The notes below the pieces were generated by a model. That model was not told the DNA's origin and ran no database searches. It was given only the letters and a program-made list of their open reading frames with translations. From an uncultured Bacteroidales bacterium (GTDB lineage Bacteria > Bacteroidota > Bacteroidia > Bacteroidales > Paludibacteraceae): DNA of 10,708 nt. The stretch covers positions 1 to 10,708 of the forward strand of contig CAIWIS010000813.1 of the NCBI GenBank assembly GCA_903912795.1. The letters run 5' to 3'. Positions 1 through 5,985 of the stretch are shown one piece after another. How positions within the stretch are numbered: the stretch's first letter is position 1; each line of letters begins with the position of its first letter. Position numbers and translations under genes: made by a program.

Positions 1-11
1 AGCCACTTGGC

Positions 12-1565
12 TTGCCCTTGACAAGTACGGAAGCTGAAGCTAAATTCGCTTGCAGTCAGAAAAAGAAAAATACACAAACGAGACTGACTTTTGTCTCAAA
101 CCTTGTAGTTAATTTTGTCCAAATAATAGGGGGTCAAACCAGTTTTGGTCAGACTACTCCAAGGAATTACAGTTTTAACGGAAATATGAGCGAGGAGGTG
201 CTTCGCAATTATCTGAGCCGCTCAATGACAGTGTCTGGTCTGTTATTCGGAAGTGTATACTACGATGGGAATGCACCTTATGCGGAAGATGACGAAAGAA
301 TGGTTATTAATGTAGGAGCCAAGTTTGTGGGTCGTTCTATTTATATGTGGGGAAAGGATGATAACATAAACAATACTTCTTTTCTTTCACAGGCTAAGAC
401 TAAAATTGACCGGATGCATTTGCTTGACCCAGAAATTATCTTTCAGGCTTGCATTTTTGAAATTGTAACTCCTTATGTAAATAATGTTACCATTCCTGCC
501 TATGTATTTCAAGCATTTGACCTACCTATTGAGGATCGTAACTTCAGGTATGCAGATATGTACAACATAAGTCATAATGGTCAATGGGGAGGGGTTAGTA
601 AGGGGAGCGCCCCAGATGTTACCCGAATAGAAACCAGATTGTGGTACTATTATTTGGCAACGCAATATATTAATATTGGCATAGAGGCAATCCACTGGGG
701 ACAGGTACAAATGACGGCTTTTGACGATCAATACAACGGTTACAAATCGTGGTTTGAACTTATTGGAAAAGTGCGGGATTTTGCTAGAATACGAGCTCGT
801 CGCAAATTTGTTTTAAACGATGGTCATACCCGTCCCGGAATTGTTGTTGGTGGAAAATTACTGCTCGATTTTCACTCATTCCCAATGAGGCCCATGAATA
901 TATCAGGTCAACCTTATAGTGTTCAACTGATTTTTTCATCAAGAACCATGTATGGGCAAAGCAGTGGTGGTACAACCTACAGCGGCTGGCAATGTACCCA
1001 TCTTCCCTATATTGTTGAATTTGACAATTATGGTATCTCCTCAAATCCTGGCATTTATGATTCATCAGGAGGCTGGATATGGGGTTACGATGAAATTACA
1101 TGGTTTTCGTTACAACCTGAAGCGGACCGTAATTCTTTTTTAGATTATGCTGTAAAATGGATTAAAGTGAATGATCCGACAGGCAATTTAGAGATGCCCG
1201 GAAGAAGGGTAGTATCGACAACTACTGGTGGCAAAATTTACCGTGCAAACACAGCTGCTGGAAATATGGCAACTTATGGCTATAGTCAGGAATCAACAAT
1301 TAAACAGATTTGGCTGGATGATATGCAATCGGCAGTTACAGCAGTAGATGCCGACAAAAAATACAGCATAATGACAAATGCTAACGCAATTACAATAAAA
1401 GGTGGTGATTCCCAATTTGAGATTTCATTGCTTACATTGAATGGTGTAACTATCATGAAAATGATTGCCACACGTGAAGCTACGATTTCGCCTAATCAAC
1501 ATGGAGTGTTTTTAGTGCAGGTAAAAGATAAAACAAGGGTAGAGGTGTTTAAAGTGGTGATGTAA
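12..1565 (+). CDS. Secreted protein of unassigned family, TIM-barrel-like, T9SS sorting tail; 5' end uncertain
   Basis: I do not recognise a named family. The core (residues about 50-400, counted from the TTG at base 12) resembles proteins I remember as recurrent hypothetical proteins in Bacteroidota sugar-degradation loci, with segments such as RNYSFNG, LSRS, FRYAD, WYYYLATQYINIGIEAIHWGQ, LLLDFHSFP and YIVEFDNYG. Alternating hydrophobic strands ending in acidic or aromatic residues (E225 in IEAIHWGQ, D270 in LNDGH, D286 in LLDFH, E336 in VEFDNYG, D360-E361 in WGYDEITWF) suggest a (beta/alpha)8 glycosidase-like barrel; this is an inference. Residues about 449-517 look like a type IX secretion sorting domain (LLTLNG, then GVFLVQV, ending KVVM), implying surface attachment or release. 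No in-frame ATG precedes M59 (base 186), and M59 would omit a conserved-looking segment and any signal peptide. Residues 17-46 (KKKNTQTR, then a modestly hydrophobic stretch ending SFGQ) could be an imperfect signal peptide. The frame stays open to base 1, so the true start may lie upstream. The gene converges with the - strand cluster. Confidence 0.75.
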   Translation: MPLTSTEAEAKFACSQKKKNTQTRLTFVSNLVVNFVQIIGGQTSFGQTTPRNYSFNGNMSEEVLRNYLSRSMTVSGLLFGSVYYDGNAPYAEDDERMVINVGAKFVGRSIYMWGKDDNINNTSFLSQAKTKIDRMHLLDPEIIFQACIFEIVTPYVNNVTIPAYVFQAFDLPIEDRNFRYADMYNISHNGQWGGVSKGSAPDVTRIETRLWYYYLATQYINIGIEAIHWGQVQMTAFDDQYNGYKSWFELIGKVRDFARIRARRKFVLNDGHTRPGIVVGGKLLLDFHSFPMRPMNISGQPYSVQLIFSSRTMYGQSSGGTTYSGWQCTHLPYIVEFDNYGISSNPGIYDSSGGWIWGYDEITWFSLQPEADRNSFLDYAVKWIKVNDPTGNLEMPGRRVVSTTTGGKIYRANTAAGNMATYGYSQESTIKQIWLDDMQSAVTAVDADKKYSIMTNANAITIKGGDSQFEISLLTLNGVTIMKMIATREATISPNQHGVFLVQVKDKTRVEVFKVVM

Positions 1566-1645
1566 CTGGTAGAAAGAATATACGACTAATTCCTACCCAT
1601 GGTTAAAAAATATTTGTTATAGTGAAATAGTTTTTTAAGGTTGCC

Positions 1646-1683
1646 AAAATGTCTGATTATCGTAAATGGTAATCAGGCATTTT
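1646..1683. terminator. Probable bidirectional intrinsic terminator between convergent genes
   Basis: A 14-base stem (1646-1659 with 1670-1683) has a single G-U type mismatch and a 10-base loop. The left arm starts AAAATGTCTG and the right arm ends CAGGCATTTT, so the hairpin is followed by T-rich sequence when read from either strand. It sits 81 bases after the stop of the + strand gene and downstream of the - strand heparinase-like gene, where a shared terminator is expected. The pairing is visible directly; termination activity is inferred. Confidence 0.7.
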
Positions 1684-1705
1684 ATATTGCTTCCGTTAAA
1701 AAACA

Positions 1706-1815
1706 TAAGTGGTAGGAAAGATATAATGTCGTATTTCAGTTTCTACCTCTCACGAGCAGAGGGACTTTGTAGCGTGCAGGATAGAGAATAGTACGACATT
1801 ATTTACTTCCACTTA
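1706..1815. repeat. Interrupted inverted-repeat structure with internal hairpin
   Basis: An 11-base perfect inverted repeat (ATAATGTCGTA at 1723-1733, TACGACATTAT at 1792-1802) is nested inside a 7-base perfect pair (TAAGTGG at 1706-1712, CCACTTA at 1809-1815). The roughly 58-base interior holds a short hairpin (CCTCT 1746-1750 with AGAGG 1758-1762), and CACG/CGTG offers an alternative pairing (1751-1754 with 1773-1776). The interior is more GC-rich than the flanks. It lies just past the stop of the heparinase-like gene, so it would be in that transcript's 3' region unless termination comes first. It could be a structured 3' UTR, a second terminator, a small RNA or a remnant of a small inverted-repeat element. 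Nothing here decides between them. Confidence 0.45.
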
Positions 1816-1825
1816 CATAAATCCA

Positions 1826-4414
1826 TTATTGTTTAGTCAATTTTATGCCATTTGCCATCTTTAGGGACATTTTCCCATTCACCTTGATGGTTGGTACCGT
1901 TCCTGACAAATCAACAAATCCGCCAACAGAATTCCCTGAAATAGAGATAAATTCAACTTTTCCGTAAGCTAGTTTTTTACCATTGCCAAGGTACATATTC
2001 TGTAATTCGTTTTTTCTATTTAAAGTTATAATTCCAAATTCGCCCTGAAAAACGATGCCAAAATTTTTATCAATATATGTTTCACTTCCCGAAGATTGAA
2101 CCAGAACAAACTGAGTAATTGTATCCTCGTTCAATTTACTAACGATTTTTAATCCTTTAAAAACACCATTTTGCTCGAGTTTGCTTACAGATTGTACGCT
2201 GCCATTTGGTTTGTTTCCCTCAAAAGGTTCGTACACTACCACAAAAGGACTTGACCATGCTTCACCTTTTTTGCGAATAACCAGTGTCGGTGTTGGCAAT
2301 TTGTCGTAGGGTGATGGTGCTTCGAAGGTGTGTGGGGCCATTACTTTGGTGTATTCCCGCTGCTCGCTGCCAGGGATGAAAAGCTGCATGGTTATCGGAC
2401 CGGCTTTCAATTTTCCGGTGTTGAACTGGGCTTGTACATCGCCAGAATATACTGCTGAAGTTTCAACGTTTTCAAAAAAATGCCACCCCGGATTTCGATA
2501 TTTTTGATTTTGAAGCCATGGGTCTTTGGCATTGGCTTGATATCGTGCTGGATCGGCTTTGAGTGCCAAATCTTTGTTCAGGAATTGCATTTCGTCGCCA
2601 ATATTATGGTAGAGATAATCGTGGTATTCGTTGGGCAATGCTGATTTGGATCGGTACACATCCACGTAATATCCAGTTGCTTCTGAAGTACGTACGAGTG
2701 CCAATGTACGTTCCTGGGTTGCTTCAGCCTTATTGCCTTTATCATCCACAAAAGTTGTTTTCGAAAAAGAAAAATTGGGAGATACAGCCTCTTTTGTTGG
2801 CAAAGGCTCCATCGTTTTAAGCTGGACAGTATTGATTCCCAGGTTTACCCAACCGCCTTCGCCTTGCGAACTGCCATTTACAATTACCGTATTGTGAGCC
2901 GCGAAAATGCGTGAGTAATTCTCGTGAATGTCCTGCTGATAGCTGCCCCTTCCATTGTCAACACCCAGAACTTGTCCCTTTCCATACAACTCGATGTTCA
3001 TTCCCTCTGCATGTCCGTGTACCATGTGCGCTCCACCTACAAAACACATTAGTCCGTCATCCGGATTGTTCGTTGTACTTATATTTCGCTGAAGAAATAT
3101 TCCTGCATGATTAACATGGTCTGTCCGGGGAAGGACTTCAGAATTGCCGTCGCTCATATTTTCATCGCCATACCAGAGGACAGCATTCATTCCACTTCTT
3201 TTGTATTTTCCTTCTTCAAGAGCCCTTTTTATCAAAGGTCCAAATTTAGAAGTGATTTTTTCAATCCCATCCAATTTTCCAAGCAAGTAAGCATCTTCAA
3301 AACTTTGGTAAGGTTGGCTTTTGTGTCGTTTTCCATCTCCCCATCGAATAATTTCATTGTTTGGATAGACCAAATACTCTAATGCCGGCAAGGAAAACAG
3401 TATGTTCGGATACTTTTCGCCCAAACGAAGCGAAGGATTGTATTTTTCAACGACCAACATTAATCGGGTTAAAATGGAACCTGCAGCATTAAGGTACTGT
3501 GAAGTTTCGGGCCAGATATCACCTTCATCTTTATAGATTGAAGCCATTACATTCAGGGCATCCTGGTTTTTAGTGCTTTCGGTTAGGAAATATGACAATA
3601 ATTTGTCTCGTTCCTTTTCATCATCCATTGCCAACGCATTGTATACCAAGCAAGGAGCTTCCAGTATAGGGTGATTTGAATTAGTTTGTCCATATTTGAC
3701 TGTAATATCTGCATAGGTCCGAAAAACTTTTTGGGCAAGCATTAGCGGAAAATCGGTTTTTCTATTTTCCACAAAGTCATAAGGTTTTCCACCTTTTTTG
3801 ATAAAACTGGCAGTGAAGTCGTAAATAATCGGGACTTTATCGCCTATTTCTCTGACCTCCCTAAAACCGTCATAAGGAAACAGCCACCCACCTCTTCCTC
3901 TCCATTGTGACACTTCGGACTGTAGAACTCCTTTCACAAATGCATTTAGGATGTCGATGGCACATTGCGCATATTTTTCATCTTCAGTAAGGTAATAAGC
4001 CATTCCACAATCTATACCTGTTTCCAGGTAACGGGACAATTTCCAGGCATTGGCCATTTCCTCTTTGCTAACCTGATCAAGGGTTTTTTGCTGTCCATTT
4101 TCAATGTGATAGGTCAGGAAAAAAGGCGGTGTCACCCCGGGCTTTCCCTTTTTTAGATCGAATGGCATTCTTTTAAGAAATTGGCCAGGGCTTGTCTGGT
4201 GCAATGCAATACTTGAATCAAGCCGGGTTATAAAATTAGAAAATATTTTTTTAGCCCATTCCTGATTTTTGATTTTATCAAGGATTAGGACTCTGTCGTT
4301 CTGTTTAACCCAAATACATGGACGATTTAGTTCCTGCGAGGGCAAATCAGTAGGAGCGAAAAAGAACAATATGAAGGTGGTTCCAAAAAGGAAACTATTT
4401 TTAAATAAGTTCAT
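1826..4414 (-). CDS. Heparinase II/III-like polysaccharide lyase or dehydratase (PL40-like; probable ulvan enzyme)
   Basis: An 862-residue exported enzyme that probably acts on uronic-acid-containing chains by beta-elimination. Residues 1-26 form a signal peptide with a strongly hydrophobic core (FILFFFA). Residues about 30-410 are helical, as in the alpha/alpha toroid of heparinase II/III-type lyases, with an N-H pair at 247-248 of the kind that neutralises the uronate carboxylate in this fold. Residues about 425-860 form the beta-sandwich part. The hallmark is at 463-513: HMVHGHAEGMNIELYG with three histidines (463, 466, 468), then VDNGRGSY, NYSRIF (Y500) and HNTVIVNG (H507). Candidate catalytic residues are these histidines and Y500. 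From memory, family PL40 ulvan lyases and an ulvan-oligomer dehydratase from Formosa share this general architecture; I cannot tell them apart by eye. The start codon follows a good Bacteroidota promoter by about 30 bases and is followed by the signal peptide, which supports it. The gene is last in the - strand series, 99 bases from the propeller lyase gene. Confidence 0.8.
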   Translation of the reverse strand: MNLFKNSFLFGTTFILFFFAPTDLPSQELNRPCIWVKQNDRVLILDKIKNQEWAKKIFSNFITRLDSSIALHQTSPGQFLKRMPFDLKKGKPGVTPPFFLTYHIENGQQKTLDQVSKEEMANAWKLSRYLETGIDCGMAYYLTEDEKYAQCAIDILNAFVKGVLQSEVSQWRGRGGWLFPYDGFREVREIGDKVPIIYDFTASFIKKGGKPYDFVENRKTDFPLMLAQKVFRTYADITVKYGQTNSNHPILEAPCLVYNALAMDDEKERDKLLSYFLTESTKNQDALNVMASIYKDEGDIWPETSQYLNAAGSILTRLMLVVEKYNPSLRLGEKYPNILFSLPALEYLVYPNNEIIRWGDGKRHKSQPYQSFEDAYLLGKLDGIEKITSKFGPLIKRALEEGKYKRSGMNAVLWYGDENMSDGNSEVLPRTDHVNHAGIFLQRNISTTNNPDDGLMCFVGGAHMVHGHAEGMNIELYGKGQVLGVDNGRGSYQQDIHENYSRIFAAHNTVIVNGSSQGEGGWVNLGINTVQLKTMEPLPTKEAVSPNFSFSKTTFVDDKGNKAEATQERTLALVRTSEATGYYVDVYRSKSALPNEYHDYLYHNIGDEMQFLNKDLALKADPARYQANAKDPWLQNQKYRNPGWHFFENVETSAVYSGDVQAQFNTGKLKAGPITMQLFIPGSEQREYTKVMAPHTFEAPSPYDKLPTPTLVIRKKGEAWSSPFVVVYEPFEGNKPNGSVQSVSKLEQNGVFKGLKIVSKLNEDTITQFVLVQSSGSETYIDKNFGIVFQGEFGIITLNRKNELQNMYLGNGKKLAYGKVEFISISGNSVGGFVDLSGTVPTIKVNGKMSLKMANGIKLTKQ

Positions 4415-4444
4415 TTGTTTGATAAAAAGTCATTTACGGTATTA

Positions 4445-4476
4445 CAAAGATACACAATTTAAATAATGAAACAAAA
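4445..4476 (-). promoter_or_regulatory. Bacteroidota-type promoter for the heparinase-like gene
   Basis: Read on the - strand, TTTTG (4472-4476) is followed by exactly 19 bases and then TATCTTTG (4445-4452). This matches the Bacteroidota primary sigma factor consensus (TTTG, 19-21 base spacer, TAnnTTTG). Transcription would begin about seven bases downstream, near 4438, leaving a 5' leader of roughly 24 bases before the ATG at 4414. It suggests the lyase gene can be transcribed separately from the upstream genes. The match and spacing are seen; activity is inferred. Confidence 0.75.
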
Positions 4477-4513
4477 TGGACTCTGTATTGAAAAGGCGGT
4501 TAAGTTATTAAGC

Positions 4514-5809
4514 TTATTTTACTTCCAGCACATTTATCATCTCTGGTTGAGCATCAGCTACACCTTCACCATCTACCTGTTGTACATTTTCAACGAACAG
4601 GTGTAGTTTTTTCTTATCCTTCCATAATTCGGTGTCGTATGATGGTTCCCATGAGCCAACGCCAAAGTTAGTAAGGTCAGATATTGTCCATTTATTTTGA
4701 TTGATGTCATTACAAACAGCTACCGATACTTTGTCTCCTCGCTCACTATCGCGGAAGAATAACTGTATCGAAGCTTTATCGCCTTTACCACATACCAATA
4801 TTTGCGGACGGGAAATCGGAATTTGTTTGGTGCCGACTCCACTGAGCGAAAAAGGATTAGTACGAAAGCCAAGATCCAGCTCTCTCCAATTATTACCCAC
4901 GTTGTAAACAATGTGGTATTGTGGTACAGTGTTGTTGGCGCTTCGCCAATAGGAGGCAATAAATGGATTCCCACTGTCATCCGTAGTCATTGAAGTTTGA
5001 TTACTAAGTTCGCTATTTGGAGGAATGCTGCATGCCAATTCTGCATTTGCTTCGTTAATCGGCAAGGTGTATTTTTCACCGGTAGATTTTATCCAACTGA
5101 TACCACCATCGGTAGAACGCGCAAAAAGCATATTGTGATTGCTGGCTACGTTAGGAGAACTACGCCAAACCCACGAGATATTAAAGGTTCCATTTTTATC
5201 CACACATGCTTGCCAATAGGCGTTCTGACGACCTTCGCCATCAATAAGGTTGGTATGCAATTGTGTCCATGTTTTTGATTTCACATCATAGCGGTTCATT
5301 ACCAGATTTCCTTTTCCAGAACCTCCATTTCGATACAAAAAGATTAGATTACCATTTGGCATTTTGTAGAATTCGGGGTAGGTAACCTTCGTTTCGTTTA
5401 ACCCGGTCATAGGTATTTTAGCTGTCAATTCTAATGAAAGTGGTGCTGCCGAATGTGCATAATTCAGTGGGTTTACATGATGATCCCACGCAACGTGCAA
5501 ATAACCGTCGCCATCCACCATGATACTGATGCAGTTGTGTGCATCGCGAATTTTGCCACTGAACGCAGTTTCTACTATTTCCCAACTCGAGGAATTGAGT
5601 TTTCGTTTGCCGAGTGTCAGCTTCCCTTTTTGATTGTAAAAAGCTATAAACTGAATGTTTTTGTAAGTAACCAATGAGTTTTTCCGAAAAACTACGGCAT
5701 TCACCGAGTTCCCGGCCCAGGCTTTAACCACAGGTACAATATTATTTTGTGCCCGAACGGCTGAAAATCCGAAAGAGAAGAAAGATAGTAAAATAAAAAG
5801 GTGCTTCAA
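4514..5809 (-). CDS. Seven-bladed beta-propeller ulvan lyase-like protein (BNR_4 type, PL25/PL24-like)
   Basis: A 431-residue secreted protein. Residues 1-20 are a clear signal peptidase I signal (hydrophobic core LFILLSFFSFGF, cleavage after VRA, mature start QNN). The rest is repeated beta-strand blades of the BNR type, for example DGDGYLHVAWDHH, MPNGNLIFLYR, DKNGTFNISWVWR and ARSTDGGISW, which fits a seven-bladed propeller. Ulvan lyase families PL24 and PL25 have this fold and cleave between Rha3S and uronic acid by beta-elimination. H91 (DAHN) and H111 (WDHH) are 20 residues apart, which agrees with the His pair I remember for PL25 (H123/H143). The following YRNGGSG (Y159) and MNRYD (R173) fit the family's Tyr and Arg in order and approximate spacing. 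Related BNR_4 proteins act on other polysaccharides, so ulvan is likely but not proven. No TAnnTTTG promoter is visible in the 176 bases upstream, so the gene may be cotranscribed with the rhamnosidase gene. Confidence 0.8.
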   Translation of the reverse strand: MKHLFILLSFFSFGFSAVRAQNNIVPVVKAWAGNSVNAVVFRKNSLVTYKNIQFIAFYNQKGKLTLGKRKLNSSSWEIVETAFSGKIRDAHNCISIMVDGDGYLHVAWDHHVNPLNYAHSAAPLSLELTAKIPMTGLNETKVTYPEFYKMPNGNLIFLYRNGGSGKGNLVMNRYDVKSKTWTQLHTNLIDGEGRQNAYWQACVDKNGTFNISWVWRSSPNVASNHNMLFARSTDGGISWIKSTGEKYTLPINEANAELACSIPPNSELSNQTSMTTDDSGNPFIASYWRSANNTVPQYHIVYNVGNNWRELDLGFRTNPFSLSGVGTKQIPISRPQILVCGKGDKASIQLFFRDSERGDKVSVAVCNDINQNKWTISDLTNFGVGSWEPSYDTELWKDKKKLHLFVENVQQVDGEGVADAQPEMINVLEVK

Positions 5810-5985
5810 GAAATTATATAATTATGCAGTTTTAGATTGCAGATTAATTTTCTGGTATTTGCCATTTCCTCCCTAGTGGCATTATCTAAATTTTTGTGTA
5901 ACGCTGTTTCAGGACGAGACAACAAAGAGGATCCTGTTTCTAATTTAGTTCATTGGTTTGATATAATTACTCAATTTCAGATTTA
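5810..5985. other. 176-base spacer between GH78 and propeller lyase genes; no signal recognised
   Basis: This is the longest gap in the - strand series. I looked for TAnnTTTG with an upstream TTTG on the - strand and found no match. The only pairing noticed is a weak 5-base inverted repeat (CAGGA 5910-5914, TCCTG 5932-5936) with a 17-base loop, too weak to call. The long spacing leaves open an unrecognised promoter, an attenuator or a small RNA. Confidence 0.5.

Noticed and set aside
2..37. A short open frame ending in TGA, reading ATWLALDKYGS, that could be the tail of an upstream gene
   Set aside because: Only 11 codons are visible and they carry no recognisable motif. The overlapping longer frame continues through it, so it cannot be supported.
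784..1065. 93-codon - strand frame inside the 517-residue gene
   Set aside because: It lies entirely within a convincing gene, its protein has no domain-like pattern, and the composition fits an antisense shadow.
3107..3382. 91-codon + strand frame antisense to the heparinase-like gene
   Set aside because: It is fully embedded opposite conserved coding sequence and its product resembles no family, so it is a shadow.
5910..5936. Inverted repeat CAGGA/TCCTG as a possible terminator after GH78
   Set aside because: A five-base stem with a 17-base loop and no T-run downstream on the - strand is too weak.
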